Assembly (NCBI RefSeq): GCF_001296045.1
Contig: NZ_LJHS01000008.1
Location: 1-64,000, forward strand
Reading direction: 5' to 3'
DNA length: 64,000 nucleotides
From: Rhizobium sp. AAP43
Lineage (GTDB): Bacteria > Pseudomonadota > Alphaproteobacteria > Rhizobiales > Rhizobiaceae
Shown here in pieces: positions 54,281-62,987 of this stretch. Both the position numbers and the translations under genes were made by a program. Numbering within the stretch: the stretch's first letter is position 1; the number at the start of each line of letters is the position of its first letter. The notes under the pieces were generated by a model. The model was not told the DNA's origin. It searched no databases and worked only from the letters and a program-made list of their open reading frames with translations.

Positions 54281-55264
54281 TTGATCAGGGCCTACAGAAA
54301 AGACGGCAAAGCCGAAGTGATCGGCGTGGATCCGGCTTATGCTAAATTTACCGACGATATCGTCTGGATCGATCTGATCAGCCCGAGCCGCGAGGAGGAG
54401 CTGTTCGTCGAAGCGAGGCTGGGAATTCCCTTGCCGACGCGGGAGGAGCTCAAGGACATCGAGCCGTCGAGCCGCCTCTATGTCGAAAACGGTACGGTCT
54501 ATATGGCTGGATCGCTGATCTATCGGGCCGAGACCGACTTGCCGTTGCTCACCGATATCGCCTTCATCCTGCATGAGGATCGGTTGATCACCATTCGTTA
54601 TGCGGAGCCAAAGTCCTTCGCCCTTTTCAGTGCGGGCCTGCTGCGCGGCAATGGCAATGGACATTGCCGTTCCGGTGCGACCCTGGCCTGCCGTCTGTTG
54701 GAAACGGTTGTCGATCGGACGGCCGAGGTGCTCGAAATGCTGGCGACACGCCTCGACGACTTGTCGATCACGGTGTTTGTCGACCGAAAGGCCGCCAAGC
54801 GGCGCCCACCGCACTTTCTCGAAGACAAGCTCCTGACCATCGCAAGGCATCACCAGCTGGTGAGCAAGGTCCGGGACAGTCTCGTCTCCCTCTCGCGCCT
54901 CGTCGCCTTCCTGCAAGCGCAGCCGGCCATCCGCCGCGATGAGGAAGCCGTCGAGCTCTGCTCCCTTCTGTCCCGAGACCTCAATTCGCTCGGCGAGCAC
55001 GCGGCCTTTGTCGCCAACAACATCACTTTCATGCTGGATGCCTCGCTTGGTCTGATCAATGTCGAGCAGAACGCTATCATCAAGATCTTCTCGATCGCTT
55101 CCGTGGTCTTCTTGCCGCCGACGCTTGTTGCATCGATCTATGGAATGAACTTCCAGCTGATGCCGGAACTTCAGTGGCAGTTCGGTTATCCACTGGCGCT
55201 GGTCGGCATGCTGGTGTCCGCCATTGTTCCCTTCCTGTTTTTCCGTTGGAAAGGCTGGCTCTGA
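54281..55264 (+). CDS. corA: CorA family magnesium transporter
   Basis: Pentameric divalent-cation channel. It has 327 residues: a cytoplasmic funnel (1-260) and two C-terminal membrane helices. The pore signature GMN is in VASIYGMNFQLMPE, followed by the second helix ending FLFFRWKGWL. The N-terminal TTEEE-like region reads REELKDIEPSSRLYVENGTV. The start is TTG 54281; the resulting N-terminus IRAYRKDGKAEVIGVDPAYA is what I expect for rhizobial CorA. It is 15 bp ahead of kup. Confidence 0.93.
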   Translation: MIRAYRKDGKAEVIGVDPAYAKFTDDIVWIDLISPSREEELFVEARLGIPLPTREELKDIEPSSRLYVENGTVYMAGSLIYRAETDLPLLTDIAFILHEDRLITIRYAEPKSFALFSAGLLRGNGNGHCRSGATLACRLLETVVDRTAEVLEMLATRLDDLSITVFVDRKAAKRRPPHFLEDKLLTIARHHQLVSKVRDSLVSLSRLVAFLQAQPAIRRDEEAVELCSLLSRDLNSLGEHAAFVANNITFMLDASLGLINVEQNAIIKIFSIASVVFLPPTLVASIYGMNFQLMPELQWQFGYPLALVGMLVSAIVPFLFFRWKGWL

Positions 55265-55279
55265 AGAGCCTGAAGTCCC

Positions 55280-57181
55280 ATGCAGACTGTCGAACATCAG
55301 GCCGATGCCGGCCCCAAGGACACCCGTGCCTTCCTGGCTCTCGCCCTCGGTTCCGTCGGCGTCGTCTATGGCGATATCGGAACGAGCCCGCTCTATGCCT
55401 TTCGCGAGGCGTTGAAGCCGATCGGCGTTGACGGCATCACGCGCGTTGAGGTCATCGGGCTCATCTCGCTGATGATCTGGTCACTGACCATCATCGTTAC
55501 CCTCAAATATGTGCTCTTCCTGCTGAGAGCCGACAATGACGGGGAGGGCGGCACGCTCTCGCTGCTGGCGCTTCTATCGAAGACGGCAAACGGGCACGGA
55601 CCGATCCTGATGGTACTGGGCCTCATCGGTGCAGCCCTTTTCCTCGGCGATTCCATGATCACGCCAGCGCTTTCGGTCCTGTCGGCGGTCGAAGGGCTCA
55701 AGCTCGTGGCGCCGGATCTGGCCGATTTCATCGTCCCGATCTCACTGGCTATCCTGATTGGCCTTTTTGCCGTGCAGTCGCATGGAACCGGCGCTGTCGC
55801 CCGCTTCTTCGGCCCGATCACCGCACTCTGGTTTATCGTCATGGCTGCAGGCGGCATCTATCATATCTTCGACGACGTCGGCATCTTCGCTGCCTTCAAT
55901 CCCTGGTACGCGGCAAGCTTCATGCTGCGCGAGGGGTTTCTCGGCATCGTCGTTCTCGGTGCCGTCTTCCTGACGGTTACAGGGGCAGAAGCGCTCTATG
56001 CCGATCTCGGCCATTTTGGCCGAAAGCCGATCCAGTTGGCCTGGTTTGCCCTGGTCTTCCCGGCGCTGGTGCTGAACTATCTGGGGCAGGGCGCGCTCGT
56101 CCTTCACAATCCGGAGGCGATGTCCGATCCCTTCTTCCTGATGTTCCCCTCCTGGGCACTGCTGCCGATTGTCATCCTTGCGACCTTTGCCACGATCATC
56201 GCCAGTCAGGCCGTGATTACCGGGGCCTTCTCGCTGGTCCGCCAGGCCATCCATCTCGGCTTCCTGCCGCGCATGCGCATTCTGTTCACCTCCGAGACGC
56301 AGACCGGACAGATCTATCTGCCCTCGGTCAACACGCTGCTGCTCGTTGGCGTCCTGGTGCTGGTCCTTGTGTTCGGAAGTTCAGAGGCGCTGGCAACCGC
56401 CTATGGCATCTCGGTCACGGGGGCGATGGTGGTGACCACCATTATGGCCTTCGAATTCGTCCGCAAGAATTGGGGCTGGAGCCTGTTGACCGCCTTGGTC
56501 GTGCTGATGCCGCTTCTCGCACTTGAACTTGTTTTCCTGGGGGCAAACCTCCTCAAGATCCAGGATGGCGGCTACATTCCCGTCCTGTTTGCTTTTGCCA
56601 TCACCATCGTCATGTGGACGTGGCGCCGTGGAACGGCGATCCTGTTTGCCAAAACAAGACGGGACGACATTCCGCTCGATGCCTTCATCGAGATGATCGA
56701 GAAGAAGGGCGAGCACGGCCCGGCCGCTGTCGCCGGTACCGCGATCTTTCTCACCAGCGATCCGACCCGGGCGCCGGCGGCGCTGATGCACAATCTCAAG
56801 CACAACCACGTGCTGCACGAGCGCAACATCATCCTGACGATCCGGACCCTCGGGCGCCCGCGTGTCACGGAGGGCGAGCGCTTCGCCGTCGAGGAATTGT
56901 CCTCCCGCTTCTCGCGCGTCGAGATTCGCTTCGGTTTCATGGAGACCCAGAACGTCTCCAAGACACTCGCGACCTTGCGCCGCGGTGGCCTGAAGTTCGA
57001 CATCATGTCGACCTCCTTCTATCTCGGCCGCCGCAAACTCGTGGCCGCTGCAGGCATGGGCATGCCCCACTGGCAGGACCGGCTCTACATTGCCATGGCC
57101 GAAACGGCCGCCGATCCCTCCGATTACTTCCGTCTGCCAGCGAACCGAGTGATCGAACTCGGCTCGCATGTTGTGATCTAG
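55280..57181 (+). CDS. kup: Potassium uptake protein Kup
   Basis: Potassium/proton symporter of 633 residues. About 12 helices occupy the first 450 residues. Family marks are [17 protein letters not shown] at the N-terminus, [15 protein letters not shown] in an early loop, [18 protein letters not shown], and [20 protein letters not shown]. The C-terminal hydrophilic domain (about 480-633) ends [20 protein letters not shown]. It lies 15 bp after corA, so a joint cation-transport unit is likely. Confidence 0.96.
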   Translation: MQTVEHQADAGPKDTRAFLALALGSVGVVYGDIGTSPLYAFREALKPIGVDGITRVEVIGLISLMIWSLTIIVTLKYVLFLLRADNDGEGGTLSLLALLSKTANGHGPILMVLGLIGAALFLGDSMITPALSVLSAVEGLKLVAPDLADFIVPISLAILIGLFAVQSHGTGAVARFFGPITALWFIVMAAGGIYHIFDDVGIFAAFNPWYAASFMLREGFLGIVVLGAVFLTVTGAEALYADLGHFGRKPIQLAWFALVFPALVLNYLGQGALVLHNPEAMSDPFFLMFPSWALLPIVILATFATIIASQAVITGAFSLVRQAIHLGFLPRMRILFTSETQTGQIYLPSVNTLLLVGVLVLVLVFGSSEALATAYGISVTGAMVVTTIMAFEFVRKNWGWSLLTALVVLMPLLALELVFLGANLLKIQDGGYIPVLFAFAITIVMWTWRRGTAILFAKTRRDDIPLDAFIEMIEKKGEHGPAAVAGTAIFLTSDPTRAPAALMHNLKHNHVLHERNIILTIRTLGRPRVTEGERFAVEELSSRFSRVEIRFGFMETQNVSKTLATLRRGGLKFDIMSTSFYLGRRKLVAAAGMGMPHWQDRLYIAMAETAADPSDYFRLPANRVIELGSHVVI

Positions 57182-57269
57182 TTCACACCACCATCGATGC
57201 GCCTGGCCGGTCGCCTTTGGTCGGCCATGTTCCTATGGCCAAACAGATCCGACACCGATCTCCGGCGGC

Positions 57270-57292
57270 GTTAACCAAGCATCAAGGTTAAC
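57270..57292. promoter_or_regulatory. GTTAACC palindrome ahead of the cell-wall hydrolase gene
   Basis: GTTAACC-N9-GGTTAAC is a perfect inverted repeat ending 10 bp before the TTG start of the next gene, right against its GGGAGA ribosome-binding site. It could be an operator or an mRNA hairpin. TTAACC is shared with CtrA half sites, but the spacing between the two TTAA is 13, not 7. Confidence 0.5.
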
Positions 57293-57302
57293 GGGAGATA
57301 GT

Positions 57303-58529
57303 TTGTCGATAGTGTTCCTGTCTGTTTCGCGTCGATTGTGTCGGAGTATGGCTTTGCGTTCCCAGTCCCGCCGTTCGAAGAAGGTCCTGTCCCGCTTGGA
57401 GAACTGGACCTCTCCCCTGGTGTTCGGTCTCGCCTCTTGGCTCATTTTCCCATCCGTCGCAGCCCAGGCTGATCTGGCCGGGCTTCTGGCTGGCGCCGAC
57501 CGCGGCGCGAGCAATTGGCGCATGGTTCTTACCTCCACGCCTGCCGGCTCGATCCACGAGGCGAAGCTTGCCTTCTCGGATGCCGAAGCGTCTGAAGCTC
57601 TGGCTGGCGGCGCGGGCGTCATCCTGCCAGATGGCCGCCGCATTGCATTTGATGGTGGCAAGGCCGCGGCCGATCCTTTGCCGGACGAGATGCGCGTCAC
57701 CCGTGACATGAAGAAGGGCAGGGTGGTTGCCGTGCAGCAGATGCTGCCGCCGCGCGCCTTCTCAGCCGGTTCCATTCTGGAGCGCACCAGTTTCTTGATG
57801 GAGCCGAAAACGCTGGAGCCATCCGCATTCGTCAAGGACAAGACCAAAACCAAGCCGGTCGAACTCGCCAGCTTCTACTTCAAGCGCGAGACGCCGAAGG
57901 CCGATCCGTCTCTGTCGCCAATGGTTGCCGAACTCGTCACCAATTCGACGCCAGACGTTCTGGCCACCGCTTACGCGCCGCCAGCACCGGACTATGCCAG
58001 CGTTTCGCCTTTCAACTCGATCCTGGCGCCGGAAACCGAGACCAGCGGACGATTCATCCCGGACATCGACGCCAAGGATCACTCTTGGGCCGCCACGCCG
58101 CTGCCGCCTGATGTCTTCTCCGAAAAGGAGCAGAAGTGCCTCGCGCAAGGCATTTACTTCGAGGCGCGCGGGGAATCGGTGAAGGGCCAGGCCGCCGTCG
58201 CGCAGGTCATCCTCAACCGCGTGCGCAATCCGCATTATCCGAACACGATTTGCGGTGTGGTTTACCAGAATGAGGACCTGCGCAACCGCTGCCAGTTCTC
58301 TTTCGCCTGTGACCGCATTCCGGACATCGTCACCTCGCCACGCCACTGGCGCATGGCCAAGGAAATTGCCATGGCCGTCACGGCGGGCAAGATCTGGTTC
58401 AAGGATGTCGGCTCCGCCACGCACTACCATGCGACTTATGTCCATCCGAACTGGGCGCCAACGATGAAGCGCGTCGAAAAGATCGGTAAGCACATCTTCT
58501 ATCGCACCTTCGGTGGCGGTTGGACCTGA
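57303..58529 (+). CDS. SleB-type cell wall hydrolase
   Basis: A 408-residue exported protein with a C-terminal SleB/cell-wall-hydrolase-2 domain. The N-terminus has a basic stretch and a hydrophobic core (SPLVFGLASWLIFPSVAAQA), a signal peptide or anchor. Residues 55-270 are a region without a known domain. The hydrolase domain (about 270-405) has LAQGIYFEARGESVKGQAAV with the catalytic Glu, NRVRNPHYPNTICGVVYQN, and CQFSFACDRI. It probably cleaves peptidoglycan glycan or cross-links during growth. Start is TTG 57303; an ATG at 57348 is an alternative. Confidence 0.88.
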   Translation: MSIVFLSVSRRLCRSMALRSQSRRSKKVLSRLENWTSPLVFGLASWLIFPSVAAQADLAGLLAGADRGASNWRMVLTSTPAGSIHEAKLAFSDAEASEALAGGAGVILPDGRRIAFDGGKAAADPLPDEMRVTRDMKKGRVVAVQQMLPPRAFSAGSILERTSFLMEPKTLEPSAFVKDKTKTKPVELASFYFKRETPKADPSLSPMVAELVTNSTPDVLATAYAPPAPDYASVSPFNSILAPETETSGRFIPDIDAKDHSWAATPLPPDVFSEKEQKCLAQGIYFEARGESVKGQAAVAQVILNRVRNPHYPNTICGVVYQNEDLRNRCQFSFACDRIPDIVTSPRHWRMAKEIAMAVTAGKIWFKDVGSATHYHATYVHPNWAPTMKRVEKIGKHIFYRTFGGGWT

Positions 58530-58912
58530 TAGAGACCAGCCACCAGCCTGGCGCGACTGCCGGAATGGGCAGCGTTGCCCGCCATGTTTGTCCATGCTGT
58601 GTGTAACGTCACGGGCATCGGCTTCCGAAGCGCCGCCATCCACGTCAATGTGGCAGATTCTGGTCGCCGCCCGCGGCCAAGTGACCCGTTTTGCCCTCCG
58701 TCATTTGTGTGAAAACGCCCGCAATGGCTTAAATCCATGATTTTGTTGGGTTAATTTGTGGTGAAACTTGCAGCCTCAATGCCTTGACTATGCAGGGGCT
58801 CAAAATTATGGTGCGGCCGACTTCAAAGCGGGCCGGACGGGTTTTATTGCCGCCGTTTTTGCATTCGTTTCGGGCGCGATAGCGGCTCAGGGAAGGCGGA
58901 GCGGGGATAACC
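58530..58912. other. Gene-free interval ahead of the atp operon
   Basis: About 380 bp without a supportable gene. Near 58785-58812, TTGACT with a 16-bp spacer and TTATGG is a possible promoter for atpI, roughly 100 bp before its start. The CATTTGTGTGAAAACG to TTGTTGGGTTAATTTGTG part is AT-rich. Confidence 0.4.
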
Positions 58913-59275
58913 ATGACGGATAACCGGGAAGAAGGTCTGGAAGAGCGACGCAAACGACTGGCCGAACAACTCTCTGTCAGGGAGGACAAGGTCAGGGACG
59001 AGGAACGGGCCGACATCAACGCCGACGAAACCCGCAAGGGCTACGGCATGGCGATGAAGATCTCGAGCGAGTTCATCTCTGCCATCATCGTCGGCACGCT
59101 TTTGGGCTATCTTTTCGACCACTTTGTCGGCACATCGCCTTGGGGCATGATCGTCATGCTCTTGATTGGCTTCTGTGCTGGAGTGTTGAACGTCATGCGT
59201 GTCGTCGGGATCGTGGCATCGCCGCATCCGGCAGACCGCAAGATGGACCTGGAAGACAAGGGCAACGGTCGCTAA
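58913..59275 (+). CDS. atpI: ATP synthase assembly protein AtpI
   Basis: Helper protein of the F0 sector, 120 residues, first gene of the atp operon. A charged N-terminal half ([20 protein letters not shown]) precedes two membrane helices: [20 protein letters not shown] and [20 protein letters not shown]. This matches rhizobial AtpI, thought to help c-ring assembly or magnesium uptake. It is 58 bp ahead of atpB. Confidence 0.92.
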   Translation: MTDNREEGLEERRKRLAEQLSVREDKVRDEERADINADETRKGYGMAMKISSEFISAIIVGTLLGYLFDHFVGTSPWGMIVMLLIGFCAGVLNVMRVVGIVASPHPADRKMDLEDKGNGR

Positions 59276-59333
59276 GGCGGCGGACCCGAGACGTAAAGTG
59301 ACCGCTTCGGCGGCGAAATTGAAAGAGCAGAAC

Positions 59334-60083
59334 GTGTCAAACGATCCTACGCATCAGTTCCTGATCCAGAAGATTGTTCCGATCGAGATCGGCGGGATCG
59401 ATTTTTCGTTCACCAATGCCTCGCTGTTCATGGTTGCGACTGTCGCGGCCGCATCGGGTTTCCTTTACTTCTCGACCTCGAACCGTGGCCTGATTCCGAC
59501 GCGCATGCAGTCGGTCGCCGAGATGGCCTATGAATTCATCGCCTCGATGCTGCGCGAAGGTGCTGGCTCCAAGGGCATGAAGTTCTTCCCCATGGTCTTC
59601 TCGCTGTTCATGTTCGTCCTGACGGCGAACCTGCTCGGCATGTTCCCCTACTTCTTCACGATCACCAGCCAGATCATCGTGACCTTTGCGCTGGCGCTCT
59701 TCGTCATCCTGACGGTCCTGGTCTACGGCTTCTATAAGCACGGACTGCACTTCCTCTCGATTTTTGCGCCGTCTGGCGTACCGGGCGCGCTTCTGCCGCT
59801 CGTGTCCGCGATCGAGGTTGTGTCCTTCCTGTCGCGTCCGATCAGCCTTTCGGTTCGTCTTTTCGCCAACATGCTGGCCGGTCACATCACGCTGAAGGTC
59901 TTTGCCGGCTTCGTTGCCTCGATGAGCGCCATGGGTGCGATCGGCATCGGCGGCGCAATCCTGCCCCTCATCATGACGGTCGCCATGACCGGTCTCGAAT
60001 TTCTCGTTGCCTTCCTGCAAGCCTACGTCTTCGCGGTACTGACCTGCATGTACCTGAACGACGCCGTGCATGGTGGCCACTGA
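59334..60083 (+). CDS. atpB: ATP synthase F0 subunit a
   Basis: Proton-channel subunit a of F1F0 ATP synthase, 249 residues, five or six membrane helices. The essential arginine is in [20 protein letters not shown]. The C-terminal helix has [23 protein letters not shown] sequence ([19 protein letters not shown]). Start is GTG 59334 ([20 protein letters not shown]), close behind AAAGAG; a longer frame overlapping atpI gives no family sequence. Confidence 0.96.
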   Translation: MSNDPTHQFLIQKIVPIEIGGIDFSFTNASLFMVATVAAASGFLYFSTSNRGLIPTRMQSVAEMAYEFIASMLREGAGSKGMKFFPMVFSLFMFVLTANLLGMFPYFFTITSQIIVTFALALFVILTVLVYGFYKHGLHFLSIFAPSGVPGALLPLVSAIEVVSFLSRPISLSVRLFANMLAGHITLKVFAGFVASMSAMGAIGIGGAILPLIMTVAMTGLEFLVAFLQAYVFAVLTCMYLNDAVHGGH

Positions 60084-60155
60084 GAATAAAGTCGCTGGCC
60101 CCGGCTCGCCGGGTGTCATAAACAGCCGCAACAACCCATTCGAAGGAGTATCCAT

Positions 60156-60383
60156 ATGGAAGCGGAAGCAGCAAAGTACATCGGCGCGGGTCTCGCATGC
60201 CTCGGCATGGCTGGTACGTCCCTCGCTCTCGGCCGTATCTTCGGTGACTACCTGACCGGCGCACTGCGCAACCCGTCGGCTGCTGACAGCCAGTTCGGCC
60301 GTCTGGTATTCGGCTTCGCCGTTACGGAAGCTCTGGGCATCTTCTCGCTGCTCATCGCTCTCCTTCTCCTGTTCGCCGTCTAA
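60156..60383 (+). CDS. atpE: ATP synthase F0 subunit c
   Basis: Proton-carrying ring subunit, 75 residues forming two membrane helices joined by the polar loop RNPSAADSQFGR. The ion-binding residue is Glu58 in FAVTEALGIFSLL. GAGLACLGMAGTSLALGRIF is the first helix with GXGXG-type packing glycines. A strong GAAGGAG ribosome-binding site precedes the start, as expected for a high-copy subunit. Confidence 0.97.
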   Translation: MEAEAAKYIGAGLACLGMAGTSLALGRIFGDYLTGALRNPSAADSQFGRLVFGFAVTEALGIFSLLIALLLLFAV

Positions 60384-60464
60384 TACCGGCTGGAGTTTGG
60401 GATCACGGCGCGCCGATGAGGCAGCCGTGATCTCGCGCATTTGAGCATACACCTGGAGGTGAGC

Positions 60465-61055
60465 ATGTTTGTGACCCCCGCCTATGCCGAGGAAACTCCG
60501 GCAGAAGGCCAGCTTCACACGGAAACCGGCGTAGCCAATGACGCGGCGCATGGTGGCGGTGTGTTCCCGCCTTTCGATACGTCGACCTACCCGTCGCAGC
60601 TTCTCTGGCTGGTGATCACGTTCGGCGTCTTCTACATGCTCATGCAGAAGGTTATCGTTCCCCGTGTCGGCGGCATTCTCGAAAACCGCCATGATCGGAT
60701 TGCACAGGATCTCGATGAGGCATCGCGCCTCAAGACCGAGGCTGATGCCGCCATCGAAACCTACGAGCGCGAACTGACGACGGCCAAGGCGAAAGCCGGC
60801 CAGATCGCAGGTGCTGCCCGTGACGCCGCCAAGGCCAAGGCCGACGCTGAGCGCGCTGCGGTCGAAGCAGAGCTTGCAGCCAAGATTGCCGCTGCTGAAA
60901 CCCGCATTGCCGAGATCAAGACAAAGGCCTTTGCGGAAGTCGACACGATTGCCATCGATACCGTCAGCACGATTGTCGAAAAGCTGATTGGCACGAAGGC
61001 AACCGCAGCCGACATCAAGGCCGCCGTTTCCGGCGTTGCCAAGCAGGGAGCCTGA
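60465..61055 (+). CDS. atpF': ATP synthase F0 subunit b'
   Basis: Second type of peripheral-stalk subunit, as in photosynthetic and other alphaproteobacteria. It has 196 residues from the ATG at 60465 ([16 protein letters not shown]). One membrane helix ([20 protein letters not shown]) is followed by a long coiled coil (about 90-160, rich in [18 protein letters not shown]) and a C-terminal helix. It is 5 bp before the b subunit gene. Confidence 0.93.
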   Translation: MFVTPAYAEETPAEGQLHTETGVANDAAHGGGVFPPFDTSTYPSQLLWLVITFGVFYMLMQKVIVPRVGGILENRHDRIAQDLDEASRLKTEADAAIETYERELTTAKAKAGQIAGAARDAAKAKADAERAAVEAELAAKIAAAETRIAEIKTKAFAEVDTIAIDTVSTIVEKLIGTKATAADIKAAVSGVAKQGA

Positions 61056-61060
61056 GGTCC

Positions 61061-61540
61061 ATGGACGCAACATTTTTTGCCCTCGTTGGCCTCGTTCTCT
61101 TTCTTGCCCTGCTCGCCTATCTGAAGGTGCCGGGCATGATGGCGAAGAGCCTCGACGCCCGTGCCGACAAGATCCGTGACGAATTGGCAGAAGCCAAGCG
61201 TCTGCGCGAAGAGGCCCAGCATCTGCTGGCCGAATACCAGCGCAAGCGCAAGGAAGCTGAAGCCGAAGCCGCCGCCATCGTATCGGCTGCCGAGCGCGAA
61301 GCAGCATCCCTGACCGCTGAAGCCAAGCAGAAGACCGAGGAGTTCATTGCACGTCGCAACGCACTCTCCGAGCAGAAGATCAAGCAGGCAGAAAGCGAAG
61401 CGGTCAATGCCGTGCGCTCTGCGGCTGTTGATCTTGCAATTGCCGCTGCCGAGAAGGTTCTGGTCAAGAAGGCCGATGACGGCGTTCAGCAGGCCCTGTT
61501 CAACGCCTCCGTCAGTGAGGTAAAGTCCCGTCTGAACTGA
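61061..61540 (+). CDS. atpF: ATP synthase F0 subunit b
   Basis: Peripheral-stalk subunit b, 159 residues. The N-terminal helix TFFALVGLVLFLALLAYLKV anchors it in the membrane, and the rest is a charged coiled coil (KRLREEAQHLLAEYQRKRKE and onwards). The arrangement I-a-c-b'-b, without the F1 genes, is standard for alphaproteobacteria, where F1 genes lie elsewhere. A terminator follows at once. Confidence 0.95.
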   Translation: MDATFFALVGLVLFLALLAYLKVPGMMAKSLDARADKIRDELAEAKRLREEAQHLLAEYQRKRKEAEAEAAAIVSAAEREAASLTAEAKQKTEEFIARRNALSEQKIKQAESEAVNAVRSAAVDLAIAAAEKVLVKKADDGVQQALFNASVSEVKSRLN

Positions 61541-61573
61541 GTTCGGACCAGGCTTCACACCGCAGAATTTGTG

Positions 61574-61611
61574 AAACGCCCCGATCGGTTCGCCCGGTCG
61601 GGGCGTTTTTC
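61574..61611 (+). terminator. Terminator of the atp operon
   Basis: AACGCCCCGA and TCGGGGCGTT form a perfect ten-pair stem around a 13-base loop, followed by TTTTCA. It ends 16 bp before the start of the next gene, which must have its own promoter or rely on read-through. Confidence 0.88.
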
Positions 61612-61626
61612 ATTGGAGGATATTAT

Positions 61627-62115
61627 ATGTCTCAGCGCAGGCCTGTAATTTCGACGCTGCTTTTCGCCGGGGCTCTGCTCAGCAATGCGTCATCGCTATC
61701 TGCGACCGAAGAACTCGCCTGGCATGGCTGGAGCGGGGAGGGGGTTGCATCGCTTGTCTATGGTGTCGCCGAGAGCGACCACGTGGTTCTCTCTTTCTCC
61801 TGTGAGGGAAAGAATGGTCCGATCAACGTGGTCTATTCCCACGAACCGAAGTCCGCGAAGCCGGATCAGGCCTTTGACCTCACCCTGACCGCCGGCAAGG
61901 CCGTGCGCATCATCGAGACCACCGGTTTCCGGCTCGAGATGGACGATCTCTTTATCCTCGAGGGCGCAATGGCGGCAGGTGGCGAGCGGGACTTGGGCGA
62001 ACTGCTCTCGGCGGCCGACACGCTTTCGATCAGCGTCGAGGGCGATGTGACAGAGCTTCCCTTGGCAGGCGCCAAAGAGGCCGCGCAAAAGCTGATCGAC
62101 ACCTGCGGCACCTGA
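61627..62115 (+). CDS. Exported protein of unknown function
   Basis: A 162-residue protein with a signal peptide (VISTLLFAGALLSNASSLSA). The mature part has FSCEGKNGPINVVYSHEP and a cysteine near the C-terminus (LIDTCGT), possibly a disulfide pair. It has beta-rich, polar sequence and no membrane helix. I do not recognise a family beyond similar small periplasmic proteins in rhizobia. A ribosome-binding site (GGAGG) lies ahead of the ATG. Confidence 0.75.
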   Translation: MSQRRPVISTLLFAGALLSNASSLSATEELAWHGWSGEGVASLVYGVAESDHVVLSFSCEGKNGPINVVYSHEPKSAKPDQAFDLTLTAGKAVRIIETTGFRLEMDDLFILEGAMAAGGERDLGELLSAADTLSISVEGDVTELPLAGAKEAAQKLIDTCGT

Positions 62116-62183
62116 GGTTTTCGCGCTGACGCCGAACGAGCGCTGGTGCTCCGCACTCGCTGCGAAATAGTGGCCGCCTGCGG

Positions 62184-62843
62184 TCAGTCTGCCTCGACCC
62201 TGAGCGGGCGGAAACTCATCCGGTGCAGCGGGCAGGGGCCGTGGCTGGCAATCGCGCCGCGGTGACGTTCCGTGCCATAGCCGGCATGCACTTCAAACCC
62301 GTAGTCACGATAGAGAAGCCCGGCCCGCGCCATCATCCGGTCGCGCATCACCTTGGCGATGATCGAGGCCGCTGCAATCGAGACGGATCGTGCGTCCCCC
62401 TTGACCACCGCCTCGCCGCTGCAGGAAAGTCCTGGCGGGACGTCGCGTCCGTCGGCGAGGACATGATGCGCCCTGACTGGCAGTCCGGCAACGGCTCGCC
62501 GCATGGCATCAAGGCTCGCCTTGCGGATGTCGACCAGATCGATATGGCGCGGAGAGGACGAAGCAATCGAGACGGTTGCTGCCGCCATGATCGCCTCGAA
62601 GAGAATTTCCCGCTGCTTCAGCGACAGTTTCTTCGAATCGTTCAGCCCTGCCGGTATGTTATCCGGATCGAGAATGACGGCTGCGGCCACGACCGGCCCC
62701 GCGAGTGGCCCACGCCCGGCCTCATCCGTGCCAGCGACAGGCCACATGCCCCGGTGCCTGGCGCGGGTCTCGATCGAAAAATCCGGGAGAAGCGGAAGGT
62801 CTGCGAAGAGGTCAGGAGAATCGGGTGGCGTGCGCGTTTTCAT
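62184..62843 (-). CDS. rnhB: Ribonuclease HII
   Basis: Removes ribonucleotides misincorporated in DNA and cuts RNA:DNA hybrids. From the ATG at 62843 it has 219 residues. [20 protein letters not shown] carries the first Asp-Glu active-site pair, LNDSKKLS is the conserved second block, HHVLADG carries the third Asp, and [17 protein letters not shown] the last block. The C-terminal [20 protein letters not shown] is strongly conserved. A longer start at 62879 adds 12 residues with extra cysteines and is less likely. Confidence 0.95.
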   Translation of the reverse strand: MKTRTPPDSPDLFADLPLLPDFSIETRARHRGMWPVAGTDEAGRGPLAGPVVAAAVILDPDNIPAGLNDSKKLSLKQREILFEAIMAAATVSIASSSPRHIDLVDIRKASLDAMRRAVAGLPVRAHHVLADGRDVPPGLSCSGEAVVKGDARSVSIAAASIIAKVMRDRMMARAGLLYRDYGFEVHAGYGTERHRGAIASHGPCPLHRMSFRPLRVEAD

Positions 62844-62987
62844 GCGGCAGAAATCGCACGCGCACCCGACCTCCTGCAAGTCCCCGGTCCCTTTCGTCGG
62901 TGAAGTCGAAAGGGGCGGCTACCAGGGACTACATCCGGCGCGAGGCGGCGGATGACCGCGCCGGAATTGCTTTCTAGCGTGTCCGCT

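Noticed and set aside
59337..61307. A 656-residue minus-strand frame opposite the atp operon.
   Set aside because: It overlaps five conserved genes, and the His/Arg-rich translation is typical antisense noise.
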